DNA of 64,000 nt from Herminiimonas sp. (GCF_030655415.1 NZ_JAURVN010000009.1:62001-126000); one strand, 5' to 3'. Positions 34,739 to 43,827 are shown, counted from the stretch's first letter. A program made the numbers and translations. Notes: generated by a model not told the origin, from the sequence alone.

Positions 34739-35818
34739 TCAAGGGACGTAGTAAATCTTCGAAAGCAAGTCTTGCATTACGGGCAGCTTGAGTTCGCTCT
34801 TACGTTCCAGAAGGAACCGAAGGAACTCGTCGTCCTGCGGCTTGGGAAAATAGTGTGATAGCTGCGAGTCGAATTTCCACGTCTCGTGCCCTACCAGTTT
34901 CAACGCGACATAAATTCGTTGGGCGGCATTGTTCGGCGCGTACCCCCATCCCGTGGAAAAAAACATTGCTGATTGCGCCGCCGGCCGGGTGCACAAAATT
35001 CGTGCCGGTGCCAATTTCTCATCATCGAACAGTTCATGACGCTCGAAGCCACCGAGGCCATAGATGATTGGCGCGGCAATGGAAGTCGCTCGCGTGGCGG
35101 TCGTGACTCCCTTGGCACTCGTTTTGAATGTGTGAAGAGCAAAAAATAATGCCACATCGATGTCATCCGTAACGTCCAAGCCCACGCTTGGAAGGCCATA
35201 GTGCTGCGCTGTTGCGAAACCCCACATCCGATAGCGATACGAATTTACGAAATTCAGTAGCTCCCGCTGCGTGCCCGGTTCTCTTATCCGCTCGTGAACA
35301 TAAAGATCCAGCAATGCGGACCATACGCCGAAGCTGTCCGGGAAGTACAAATCAGTTCTCGCGGCAGAAGGCAGCAAGGACGGTTCATCGACGTCCTCCG
35401 CACCATAAAGCCGAAGCAATTCATCCTTAGTGCGCCCTTTTTTCTCCGTCGTGTAGTGGCTTGACTGCCCGCGCCATACACCACGAAAGTTTGGGTCACC
35501 TGATTTCACGCTCCCAGCTATGGCGCGAACTTCCTTAATGGAGTGGACCTCAATGACAGGCACTCGGCGGAACGGTACTCGCAAGAATGATCCGTTGGCC
35601 AACTCGTCTAGGGGGCCTACTGGCAGATCGTCCGTGCGCCCGTAGACAGCTGCGCCTTGCGCTGGAGTCCAGCTCCAGCAGTTTCCATAAAGTGGATCAA
35701 CGTATCCTGGTGTTCCTGCGCTCTTGTTGACTTGTCCGATGTCACAAGCAGGGGAAACCCTATCTGCAATCGGATGTACGTTATGTATGTGTGCGAAGAG
35801 CTGGTCAACGGAGTGCAT
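34739..35818 (-). CDS. FRG-domain protein
   Basis: A 359-residue protein with a clear FRG domain: FRGVWRGQ at 111-118 (the family-naming Phe/Tyr-Arg-Gly repeat) and TAQHYGLPSVGLDVTDDID at about 203-221 followed by ALFFAL. The N-terminal 100 residues and the C-terminal 100 (KPQDDEFLRFLLERKSELKL) are less typical. FRG domains occur in phage-associated and defence-linked proteins, but their biochemistry is poorly defined. The start overlaps the end of the upstream gene by 14 bases, so both are made from one transcript. The pair is visibly more GC-rich than the genes on either side, suggesting separate acquisition. Confidence 0.85.
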   Translation of the reverse strand: MHSVDQLFAHIHNVHPIADRVSPACDIGQVNKSAGTPGYVDPLYGNCWSWTPAQGAAVYGRTDDLPVGPLDELANGSFLRVPFRRVPVIEVHSIKEVRAIAGSVKSGDPNFRGVWRGQSSHYTTEKKGRTKDELLRLYGAEDVDEPSLLPSAARTDLYFPDSFGVWSALLDLYVHERIREPGTQRELLNFVNSYRYRMWGFATAQHYGLPSVGLDVTDDIDVALFFALHTFKTSAKGVTTATRATSIAAPIIYGLGGFERHELFDDEKLAPARILCTRPAAQSAMFFSTGWGYAPNNAAQRIYVALKLVGHETWKFDSQLSHYFPKPQDDEFLRFLLERKSELKLPVMQDLLSKIYYVP

Positions 35819-36542
35819 CGAGCATCCTCTGGCTGGCCAAACCTGCGGCTCTCAGTGCCGCCGGGTCTACTGGAGAGAGTGTTTGAACATTCACGGCCCT
35901 ATAAGCGATGTCGATAGTGGACATTCCCGGCGATGCAAATCGTGTTCCAACCTCCAAGCCAAGTGCATAGAAACACGCTGCTTCGATAAAGCTAGGCAGG
36001 CAAGCGTCGGCATAGGGTCTATGAAAAATTGTAGGACGTCCTCCCGTCTTCTCTTCAGCTTCGGCAGACATGTCGCGTAAACGCTTGGCGTATTCGTACT
36101 TATCCAAATAGAGATCCATGAGGCAGTTCAACGGCGCTCGTATAAGCTCAATCACTGCAGGCTGGTCTCGGATGAGGAATGCTCGCTTGTCGTCCATTAT
36201 GGGGACCGTACTTACTTGAACAGTGGGCGCGAACCGCAGAGATTGCAAGGCAGTTCCAGTCGCCTCAGTGACCTGTGGATCTAGACAGCGACAAACAGCA
36301 ACCTTCTGGGACGGCACCACGTATCCATCCATCAAGTATCCAAGCAGGATTGCGAAGATCTGCTCGAACGCAGGTTCTGCATGTTCAAGAGGCATCAGCA
36401 ACAGGCTCTCGGGCTGGTCGCCCGGAACGGTTCGCGCCTCAAGAATGCGCGCCGCGACCATGACGTCGGCTACGGACGTCCAGGCAGAGAGTTCACCCAA
36501 TATCTCGGCGCTCCTCGCTTTCGGAAAAAGTTCACTGCTGAT
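35805..36542 (-). CDS. Unknown partner gene of the FRG-domain protein
   Basis: About 245 residues from GTG at 36542, chosen because AAGGAGGGAGGGG lies just in front; the frame extends to 36572 with no better signal. It is a soluble alpha/beta-looking protein with ILLGYLMDGYVVPSQKVAVCR and CFYALGLEVGTRF segments, no membrane helix and no nuclease, NTPase or DNA-binding motif I recognise. The 14-base overlap with the FRG gene argues for a two-component unit. A short inverted repeat AGTGTGTTGCATACACT at 36651-36667 upstream could be an operator. Not recognised; function unknown. Confidence 0.7.
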   Translation of the reverse strand: MSSELFPKARSAEILGELSAWTSVADVMVAARILEARTVPGDQPESLLLMPLEHAEPAFEQIFAILLGYLMDGYVVPSQKVAVCRCLDPQVTEATGTALQSLRFAPTVQVSTVPIMDDKRAFLIRDQPAVIELIRAPLNCLMDLYLDKYEYAKRLRDMSAEAEEKTGGRPTIFHRPYADACLPSFIEAACFYALGLEVGTRFASPGMSTIDIAYRAVNVQTLSPVDPAALRAAGLASQRMLDALR

Positions 36543-36782
36543 CACGCCCCTCCCTCCTTCCAGCGTTCCCACATTACAGCCTCCTGACTATCGGTATAAA
36601 TAATCCTTGCTCGACGTTCCATGACACACCCCCGCTACTTGCATAACCTTTAGTGTGTTGCATACACTGGGTGAAAGCGCCGCCCAAATCGGGCATTAGG
36701 TAGAACAGCGCTTGGCGAAGACAGATTTCAACTCAGCATGTTAAAAAGCATTAACATGAAAATTCGTTTGTTGAAAGCAGGC

Positions 36783-37886
36783 TTATTCAATCATTTCTTT
36801 CACTTGATTCCGCAATTCGTCTTCCGAGGAGAAAGTTTCCACCTTGACTGTGCCATCCACGATGTGAATCTTGAACGAATGATTCGGCTTTGCTGGCACT
36901 GTCTTCGAGCCGAATATGAAATATTCGTTAATGGGATCAATTTCAATGTGCGCAGAAATACTCTGAATATTGCTTTTTGCGGCCAGAGAGATCAGTTGAT
37001 TCGTTAGGAGCCCTTTTTCCTTCTTACGATTGACGTCCTGAGATGCACAGTTGAAGTATTCGATCAAAACGCTTTCAATCACATTCCCCTCTTCTTGCGT
37101 TGGAACCTCGTCAATCAACGAATTGGCGACAAGAAAATGCAACCCATGAGAATGGTTCTTGGCATCAGACAAAACTTTGAATAAATTTATGTATATAAAA
37201 AAGTCGTTGTCCTCATTCGATACGTTGTAGAGCGTATCTGTAATCCCTCGATGCTCTCGACTCAGAGGCCTGTCCGAAGGATCTTTGGTCATTCCCACAT
37301 AGTGCACCTCGCTAGTTATTCCTAAATCGATATCAAAGCTCTGAAGAAAGTCATGAATCGAGTAGGTAAAAGAGAGCTCCTCGCTATGTATGAAGCGGAT
37401 AAAACTGTCTGTAACTTCAACTTCGGGTGTAACTGACTTTTTACTGTTCACATCCAAGATGCTGAGCGCTATCCTGCGACGTTTCTTATCTCGCCCGACT
37501 AAAATATTTATGACCAGCTTTTTTCCAAACAACGAATACTTTGGCGGTCGACTTACATCAAAACGAATTTTCGTTCTCGATACAAAAAAGTAGATAAACC
37601 GCTTTTCCAGTGTCTCTTCTACATCCCTTCTCAACTCTTTGAGACGAGATGAAATACTATATTTGGTATCCGCAAACTCGGGAGGATTTATTATTAGGTC
37701 GTACCAATAGCAGGTGGTTTGTTGCAATGTGATATGCCAATGCTTTTCTGATGCTATGTATGCAGGATTGGCTGCAAGACTATTCAAATATCCACGATTC
37801 ACTACTGGCTTCCTTATAAAAAATTCCAGCTGGCATTCTGATACATAGTTTCTTTTCTGGTATCCCATAAATGCGGGATATTCCAT
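36783..37886 (-). CDS. Hypothetical protein with possible GIY-YIG-like nuclease segment
   Basis: A 367-residue AT-rich gene. The first 190 residues are a basic, beta-rich domain (RLKELRRDVEETLEKRFIYF, GRDKKRRRIALSIL). At about 193-212 EVHYVGMTKDPSDRPLSREH resembles the YIG-x-T, Arg and His elements of GIY-YIG nucleases, and GNVIESVLIEYFN at about 268-280 would supply the conserved Glu. The first GIY strand is not obvious, so the assignment is tentative. It stands alone between the FRG pair and the Abi-alpha gene, in minus orientation like most cargo. Confidence 0.6.
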   Translation of the reverse strand: MEYPAFMGYQKRNYVSECQLEFFIRKPVVNRGYLNSLAANPAYIASEKHWHITLQQTTCYWYDLIINPPEFADTKYSISSRLKELRRDVEETLEKRFIYFFVSRTKIRFDVSRPPKYSLFGKKLVINILVGRDKKRRRIALSILDVNSKKSVTPEVEVTDSFIRFIHSEELSFTYSIHDFLQSFDIDLGITSEVHYVGMTKDPSDRPLSREHRGITDTLYNVSNEDNDFFIYINLFKVLSDAKNHSHGLHFLVANSLIDEVPTQEEGNVIESVLIEYFNCASQDVNRKKEKGLLTNQLISLAAKSNIQSISAHIEIDPINEYFIFGSKTVPAKPNHSFKIHIVDGTVKVETFSSEDELRNQVKEMIE

Positions 37887-38081
37887 TTCCTATACCAAAA
37901 TAGTCGTTAACTTATCAATCGAGAATCAAATAAAAATGACGACTAGTCAGCCGTTACTTTATGTTGATCTACGCGATTTTTTCTATAGAATTCGCTATTA
38001 GTTACTTACCGTTTTTTACCTTTTCGGACTGCGGAAGCTCTTTTGGCAAACAAGCCTTGGCAAAGAGTTTGCCAAATTCAG

Positions 38082-38732
38082 TCAGCTAATAATCTCGACT
38101 CCGGTTTGGACGCCATTCGCGGTGACCGGATGTTGATTTCCCGATTGCCAAATACCCGCCAAATTCAAACTATGCAAATGATCGCAGTACATCAGGTAAT
38201 TTTGCGGGAAGACCAACTTCTCGAGGGGAAATTGATTATCCAACGTCGTACGTACATTGAATGTGTTCTTGTGAGCGTTGAAAACGGAATGCTGTTTAAG
38301 TAACCTGTTCTTCTCGTTCAGGTAGAAAAGAACAACTGCCTCATCCGGCGACAGTTGTGCAATAACAGATGCAAATGCAGGATGAGCCTCGCTCACACGT
38401 TCCCTGTCGATAGCACGAGCAAGTAGATTGAGAAACAGTTCTGTCAGCAAGTTCTCTTCCTCAAGATACCGCAAGCTCTCGATAATTTTTCCCGTTAGAT
38501 GCGGATGTGCGGCTATTAGTTGCTCTTCCGGTACTTTCTCGCTTACGCGCTTCAAGTAATGAAGCCATCTGTCGTGCTGTGCCGCCAAGTAATCTATAGG
38601 CGCCAGTATGAATCGTGACGCCTTCACCGTATTTCGCGCGGCTTCTCCTATTTCTTTGAATGCTGGTGATGCCAAATCGTCGTATGCCTTTTCTACAGGC
38701 AGCACTTTTGCGGCTTGTTCCAACCAGTTCAT
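38082..38732 (-). CDS. Abi-alpha family protein (DUF4393)
   Basis: About 216 residues from the ATG at 38732. It carries the compact DUF4393 signature: ASPAFKEIGEAARNTVKASR, FILAPIDYLAAQHDRWLHYL, VPEEQLIAAHPHLTGKIIES, LRYLEEENLLTELFLNLLAR, AIDRERVSEAHPAFASVI and QLSPDEAVVLFYL. The family is named after the lactococcal abortive-infection protein Abi-alpha, which implies a role in phage defence, though mechanism is unclear. No partner gene is adjacent on the same strand within 250 bp on the upstream side. Length is normal and no motif is broken. Confidence 0.87.
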   Translation of the reverse strand: MNWLEQAAKVLPVEKAYDDLASPAFKEIGEAARNTVKASRFILAPIDYLAAQHDRWLHYLKRVSEKVPEEQLIAAHPHLTGKIIESLRYLEEENLLTELFLNLLARAIDRERVSEAHPAFASVIAQLSPDEAVVLFYLNEKNRLLKQHSVFNAHKNTFNVRTTLDNQFPLEKLVFPQNYLMYCDHLHSLNLAGIWQSGNQHPVTANGVQTGVEIIS

Positions 38733-39005
38733 TTGATGTCCAATCAATAGTTGTGATCAATACCTTTTAGAATTCAACGGATCTATTGGCCGGAACGGTC
38801 CCGTAGAAAAGCTCGATCATGGATTTTCATCGAGCTTAGAAGAACAATTGACCTAGATCCATTAAACAAATCGGATTTTGGAATCTCTATAATTGTGTCC
38901 GCTTATGGCCGATAGCTAGCGTCTACTTCCGACGAGTCACCACCAAAGCTAATAGCTATATCAAGCGGCGCGCACCAGCGCGTCCGTTTGAATGAATCGT
39001 TAGAT

Positions 39006-39545
39006 CTACTCGACAATAGTTGATTCTTCACCAGTCTCTGGATCTTGGCGCCAAACGATAAGTGACAAATTATCGTTTCCCACTAAGGTGAACAAGTCAA
39101 TGACCTTATCAATATGCATTGAATACAGTCGCTTATCTTTGTCGGTATCCGAAGTGAATAAGATAGCTTCTAAGCTGCCTTCTTCAGTGAACAACGGAGA
39201 AAATATGAAGCTGTGAATTATTCTCCCAGAAATGAACCAGATGTCTCGTACCTCACCCCCACCGCTGTCGAAGTCGTACAGTTCATCAAGCTTGTTATTG
39301 TTGCGCCAAGTTACTTTTATACCTTTATTCGGATACCAACAAATCGGTAAGCTAATGTGCCTGACGACATCACTGACTTTGACCTGAGTCTCGACGAGTT
39401 TTCGAACAGAATAAAAACCAACGAAAATATCTTTTTCCAGCAACACTATCTGCTCTTCAGAAACATTTTCTGCAGCTTTTAGTGATTTGATTCGCTGAGC
39501 AGTTTCCAGAAGCGACTGCTTCCAATACCAACTTTCTAAGATCAT
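39006..39545 (-). CDS. Hypothetical protein, 179 residues
   Basis: A soluble, acidic protein starting MILESWYWKQSLLETAQRIK. It has an N-terminal helical half and a beta-rich second half (VRDIWFISGRIIHSFIFSPL, NLSLIVWRQDPE). No catalytic or binding motif is recognised. It lies between the Abi-alpha gene and the broken RES gene, same strand, about 115 bp from the latter. Such proteins of about 180 residues occur often in islands without known role. Function unknown. Confidence 0.55.
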   Translation of the reverse strand: MILESWYWKQSLLETAQRIKSLKAAENVSEEQIVLLEKDIFVGFYSVRKLVETQVKVSDVVRHISLPICWYPNKGIKVTWRNNNKLDELYDFDSGGGEVRDIWFISGRIIHSFIFSPLFTEEGSLEAILFTSDTDKDKRLYSMHIDKVIDLFTLVGNDNLSLIVWRQDPETGEESTIVE

Positions 39546-39659
39546 GATTGGCTCTAACCGTTGAAATGCGCGGCTATAAATTCTTCCGTTGACTCAAGAA
39601 TCAAAATCGTGGCGCGACAGTTGGGTCTAGTGGTTCTGCATGTTTCATTAAGCAGCTCA

Positions 39660-40917
39660 CTAAAAATCCGGTATTTCAACTTTTAACTGAAGCGAGCCAT
39701 AATCGACTTGAGGACTTAATACGCCCTTAGGAAAATGCCGATACGTTATGGCTTCAGTTTCAAACACTTTCGCCGAGCCATCAATATACTTGACAGGGAA
39801 TTGTTCGCTAATGGGCTGCATTACCTTTTCCTTTTCCGGAAATAACACGACATTCCTCCCATTTTCACGCTGAGTCGACCTGAACAAAATCCCATCAAAT
39901 GGAACTGGATGGACATTAGCTAAATACTCTGCCATCGTTTGAGTGATGAGAGTCGGACTCTTTATCTGGTGTAATCGGCCTAGAGATAAAAGAATGCAAT
40001 CTCTTTTGTATAGCCAGTCGACGTTGCGACAGAAAATAATCAGGATGGAATACCCCTGGCATTTTCGAAGTACTAGCACGTTCCAATTGTTCAAAGTTTA
40101 AAAGTCGAAGTGCCCTTGTTGTCTTCATTTCAATCGTCGCCATCTTCGCACCTATCGAGGGACGCATCTCCGCAAGACATGTCTGAATATCTGTCGCGCA
40201 GTAAAGAACTGCTATACCGGCAGCGTGCATCCGTCCACCTCGTCCGTCAGCACTCGGAGACGGTGGTCCAATTTCCAAGACTGGGCTAATGGAAAACTTT
40301 TTTAACTCTTCATCATTCTTCGCGATACGTGCACGGTGCAGCGTCAAACCAGCTTTCGTTTTCAATCGAATAGGCATTCTACGATTGCGTGCTCCATGAG
40401 TGCTCAGTAAGTCATAATTCTCGAACACAAAAGAGAAAAAGTTTTTAGCTCGGTCGCTGAAAAAACGGCTTGAATACTTTAGATCATTTAGAACTGCATT
40501 CCACTCAGGTTCGACATCAATTTCCCAATATCGATTAAGCTCGTAATTAAAACTATCATCATAAAAAGACTCCCCTCCATCTCGAGGATCGTGATCATCA
40601 AGCTCATATATTTCAGCCGTTAGCTCATCGTGACAATTTAGATAGGTACCTAGCAAAATTTGCAGAATCGAAGAAAAGTCTTCACCTCGTTGACGATAAC
40701 TAGGATGATCGTCGTCCGGATGGCCTAAGTAAGGAACTTCCTCACCAAATACGTAAAGATCTCGGAATACTGTATCGATAATTTTTGCTAACTGGCTTAA
40801 CGAATATGTTCGTCTTTTGCGTATTCGACATTCCACGCAAAACTTCCTTGTGCCATCTTTCAAAATTCTGTCAGCGAGATTAGGCTCAGTTATACAATCT
40901 GAACATATGTATGTCAC
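39660..40917 (-). pseudogene. HEPN/RES-domain toxin-like gene, frameshifted near 39950-39956
   Basis: The first frame (39916-40917) encodes an N-terminal zinc-binding knuckle (Cys5, Cys8, Cys27, Cys30), a helical HEPN-like domain, and the RES domain: LTLHRARIA with Arg195, GRMHAAGIAVLYCATD with Tyr239, and TCLAEMRP with Glu250. It then runs out of frame. The expected RES ending (ITQTMAEYLANVHPVPFDG, ILFRSTQRENGRNVVLF) is in another frame ending at 39660. Joining them near 39950-39956, where two bases seem lost or one gained, restores a full protein. RES domains act on NAD in known toxins. The gene is probably inactive. Confidence 0.82.
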
Positions 40918-40991
40918 ATTTCCCTCTTAATCATTCTTAATTAAGCAAATACCATTTTTTCTAAAAAATCCCTAGGATGGTATTTAGATAT

Positions 40992-41936
40992 CTAATATGG
41001 TCGGTAAATCTGCTCGGATTCATCATTGCTGTCATCTAACTCATCATTATCCAGGTCAGTCATATGATTAGCTTCTAATAATGACGATACTGATCGGATT
41101 GAATCAATCAATGTATTAGCGTTGATCTGTTCTAGTTCTGCAATCGCAGATTGCAAATCTGTAGAAAGTAAAATTATTTTGGTATTGATTTCATGTGAAT
41201 GATTTTTTAATTTTGCAAGATACGCCACATTCTCGACTTTTTCAATTTCACGGTTTTTTTCAACACTAGAAGGTCCACCACGTCGCAATATGGCAGTTAG
41301 TGCCGTACCGTTGTGGGTGGTTGGCGGGCGATTTATTCCTTGCTTAGAAAGGCTCCTGTGATCAACAATGTAATTGGATCCAGACTCTTGTAGATAAGCG
41401 TTTTGCAATTCTGCAAATCGTTGCCTCCATCGATCGACTTCTCGACTTTTTTGATTATCAAGTTCACGAGTTTTTTCGCGAAACCCTCTTGTAGTAAGGC
41501 GTCGCGTCGAACATAAAATATGAGCATGATGATTGCGATTATCACCATTCTTACTAGGAGCATGAATAGCGACATCCGCAGCACAACCATGTCGGGCAAC
41601 AAGTTCTCGTGCGAAATTTAACGCTAGCCGCTTTCGATCGTCTGCGGATAATTCTTCAGGCAATGCTATTTCAAACTCTCTTGCAACAGTAGAATTTTTT
41701 CTTGTTTCTGAAATCTCTGCGGCGTTCCAGAGCAAGGCTCTGTTGAACGCCCATTCAGGAGCACACAAAGGTAAAACAAGATCGACCGACTCGATGCCAC
41801 GCTTGCGTCGATAGTCAAATACCGCCCCAGTGCGATCATCACTGATCAAACATCCTGAACGGTATGCCGCTGCTGCTGTAGCACTCCTGCCAGCCGAACG
41901 ACTAATTGTCTTTACCGATAAGTGATAAATCGCCAT
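40992..41936 (-). CDS. mobA: MobA/MobL-family relaxase (MOBQ type)
   Basis: About 314 residues from the ATG at 41936 (AIYHLSVKTISRSAGRSATA), which fits the family start; the open frame to 41999 would run into the oriT. The catalytic Tyr is likely Tyr25 in AAAYRSG, and the metal-binding histidines are in NRNHHAHIL (136-139). The relaxase domain covers about 1-210; the rest is a helical tail ending in an acidic, Asp/Ser/Asn-rich segment. No primase domain, unlike RSF1010 MobA. It nicks oriT and leads the single strand into a recipient, using a conjugation system from elsewhere. Confidence 0.93.
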   Translation of the reverse strand: MAIYHLSVKTISRSAGRSATAAAAYRSGCLISDDRTGAVFDYRRKRGIESVDLVLPLCAPEWAFNRALLWNAAEISETRKNSTVAREFEIALPEELSADDRKRLALNFARELVARHGCAADVAIHAPSKNGDNRNHHAHILCSTRRLTTRGFREKTRELDNQKSREVDRWRQRFAELQNAYLQESGSNYIVDHRSLSKQGINRPPTTHNGTALTAILRRGGPSSVEKNREIEKVENVAYLAKLKNHSHEINTKIILLSTDLQSAIAELEQINANTLIDSIRSVSSLLEANHMTDLDNDELDDSNDESEQIYRPY

Positions 41937-41982
41937 ATAAGATTCAGTATTTCCTTTGAATTTTGTCCCAAAGGGACCGCGC

Positions 41983-42010
41983 GCAAACGAAGTTTGCATA
42001 AGTGCGCCCT
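41983..42010. other. Predicted oriT with IncQ-like nic site
   Basis: An inverted repeat GCAAAC-GAA-GTTTGC (41983-41997) is followed by TAAGTGCGCCCT (41999-42010). The RSF1010/IncQ nic region has an inverted repeat followed by TAAGTGCGCCCT, nicked between the G and C; the corresponding position here is 42006/42007. It lies between the divergent relaxase and MobC-like genes, where MOBQ oriT sites are usually found. Confidence 0.85.
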
Positions 42011-42161
42011 TACGGGTTCTCGGCTATGAGCAACCTTGGCCTGACGATACCCACGGCCTAAAAAAAACTGAAGTCCTTAACCGTACTCAATTCAGCTATG
42101 GCTATTTTTTTCGGCAAAAAAACCGGTATGTTCAACGAGTCAATAACAACCTCACTTAAAC

Positions 42162-42464
42162 ATGACTACGATGAATAAAACACTCTCCTCCATCGAAGAA
42201 CGGATTGATGCGCAGCAGAAAAAATTGGCTCAACTCAAGGCGCAAAAAACGAGACTTGAAACAGTACAAAAAGTCAGAGAAGCGAAGGTTGCGAGGACGG
42301 AAGATACGCGCCGAAAAATTCTTCTCGGCGCATTTTTTTTGGAACAAATGCGAAGAGACGCATCGATGGATGCCGACATTCGCAATGGATTGGATAAATG
42401 GCTAACACGCCCTGAGGATCGAGTCCTTTTTTCTTTGTCTATGCAAATGGAAAAGTTGCCATAA
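42162..42464 (+). CDS. MobC/TraD-like relaxosome accessory protein
   Basis: A 100-residue highly charged protein: a coiled-coil N-terminus (SIEERIDAQQKKLAQLKAQK), a basic stretch ending in EDTRRKILLGAFFLEQMRRD and a short C-terminal domain. The TRRKI(L)LGA segment and position divergent from the relaxase across oriT are typical of MobC-type accessory proteins of MOBQ plasmids and islands, which bind oriT and help strand opening. Start could also be the ATG at 42171. Confidence 0.75.
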   Translation: MTTMNKTLSSIEERIDAQQKKLAQLKAQKTRLETVQKVREAKVARTEDTRRKILLGAFFLEQMRRDASMDADIRNGLDKWLTRPEDRVLFSLSMQMEKLP

Positions 42465-42568
42465 AGAACATCCATTTGATCAAGAGAGGGCTGATTCTGC
42501 AACATGTTGCTTTACTGACATATCGCCGTCTGGCATGATGAGGGACTACCCGCCCGCACAACAAAAAA

Positions 42569-43072
42569 ATGAACCCGAGCGACCTGAAAACGCATAAGCT
42601 GGCATTGAAGAATCTGGCATCTATACCGGTATTCAAACCTCAAAAGCGTAATAAATTGCCAAAGCCTTTTAAAGGGCTAGGTGGGCCAAGAATACAATCT
42701 ACCGGAATGATTGATGTATCAGCCGATCATGTGGTTTTTATGTATTGGAGAGACGGCCAAATACTGACAGACCGATCCTTCTATGCTTACCTATTCTGCC
42801 GTTTGGCAAATGGAAACTTGAGTCCTTTGTTTGAGTTCCACTGGCATCCAAGCCACAAAGGGTTTCACTGTAAGACGCCATGTAGAACTATCAACGATTA
42901 TACGAATCGAACTTTGCCAGGGGCTCCTGAACTTGCTCTGAAAACCAGAGCAAGTGCTGATCCTAAAAACGAAGAAGATCGTAATGAACTTGTCATGAAA
43001 TTTTGTAACTGGTGCGGAATCTCACTACCAGATAGCGATAAGCAATCGCATTCACTATGGGCATCATGGTAA
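42569..43072 (+). CDS. Hypothetical protein, 167 residues, overlapping a DUF1828-like gene
   Basis: A soluble protein with a basic N-terminal 45 residues (LKTHKLALKNLASIPVFKPQ), a beta-rich middle (VSADHVVFMYWRDGQ, LSPLFEFHWHPSHKGFHCKT), and a final possible zinc pair (FCNWCGISLP). His and Cys residues in FHWHPSHKGFHCKTPC could bind a metal. It overlaps the next gene by 16 bases, so both proteins are probably cotranslated. Not recognised. Confidence 0.6.
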   Translation: MNPSDLKTHKLALKNLASIPVFKPQKRNKLPKPFKGLGGPRIQSTGMIDVSADHVVFMYWRDGQILTDRSFYAYLFCRLANGNLSPLFEFHWHPSHKGFHCKTPCRTINDYTNRTLPGAPELALKTRASADPKNEEDRNELVMKFCNWCGISLPDSDKQSHSLWASW

Positions 43073-43827
43073 TCAATAGCAATTTAAAGAAAGCGATTTG
43101 TTCGCTCTTTGAGGTGCATGCCGATGAAGAAGGCGTGCAGCGTATTGTCACGCCTCTTGAGTATCCCGGTAGCAACGATGTAATTGTTGTTCGAGTACGT
43201 CCCTCTGACGATGGATTCACGATTGATGAAAATGGCGAAGCAGCATTTTATGCAAGTCTGAACGGCGGTGATATCGAATCGGAAGCTGTAAGTCGGTGGT
43301 CCGAAGAATTATCCATGACATCTCCAGTCACATTTACTGAAGAAGAAACGATTTCGGCATTTGCAAATGACGAGCGTCTTATAGCTCCGTATATTTTCCG
43401 CGTTGCCGAAGCCGCACAACAATTGCATGCAATTGCGACTGCCCGAGCTGATCGACAATCCAGCGACTTTAAGGAACGGATTCATCAGATTGTAAAAGCT
43501 ATCGCGTTAGAGGCAGACCTTCGATGGGAATCCGATGTTGAACTTCCAATTGCTGGTGGCTTGAAAGCGGATCATATTATTGGCACTTCCAAGCCAATTA
43601 TTATTATTGCTGCTACATCACCAACACGTTTATTGGAAGCAGAAGTCATTTATATGCAGTACCGAGAAGATAAGAAGCCTGGTTATATTCTTGCCGTTGC
43701 GGAGAATCAAGGAGTAGTTGGCAAGAAACAATATGAACGCGCGGCTTACTATACAAACAAAACTGTAATTTTCAATGAAGACGCATTCGGAAAATTAATC
43801 TCAAATGAGATGACCGGCATCCAGTAG
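43057..43827 (+). CDS. DUF1828-like protein with possible restriction-endonuclease-like domain
   Basis: A 256-residue protein. The N-terminal part (about 25-75) has the pattern IVTPLEYPGSNDVIVVRVRP, GFTIDENGEAAFYASLNGG, as in DUF1828 proteins (a strand, then D-(D/E)-(N/G)-GE and a helix). The second half, from about 120, reads DLRWESDVELPIAGG, LKADHIIGTSKPIIIIAATS and GYILAVAENQG, resembling a nuclease-like alpha/beta core, but no firm PD-(D/E)xK triad can be drawn. Start may be ATG at 43066. Adjacent to the integrase gene, convergent with it. DUF1828 genes occur in defence and mobile regions; function here is unknown. Confidence 0.6.
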   Translation: MGIMVINSNLKKAICSLFEVHADEEGVQRIVTPLEYPGSNDVIVVRVRPSDDGFTIDENGEAAFYASLNGGDIESEAVSRWSEELSMTSPVTFTEEETISAFANDERLIAPYIFRVAEAAQQLHAIATARADRQSSDFKERIHQIVKAIALEADLRWESDVELPIAGGLKADHIIGTSKPIIIIAATSPTRLLEAEVIYMQYREDKKPGYILAVAENQGVVGKKQYERAAYYTNKTVIFNEDAFGKLISNEMTGIQ

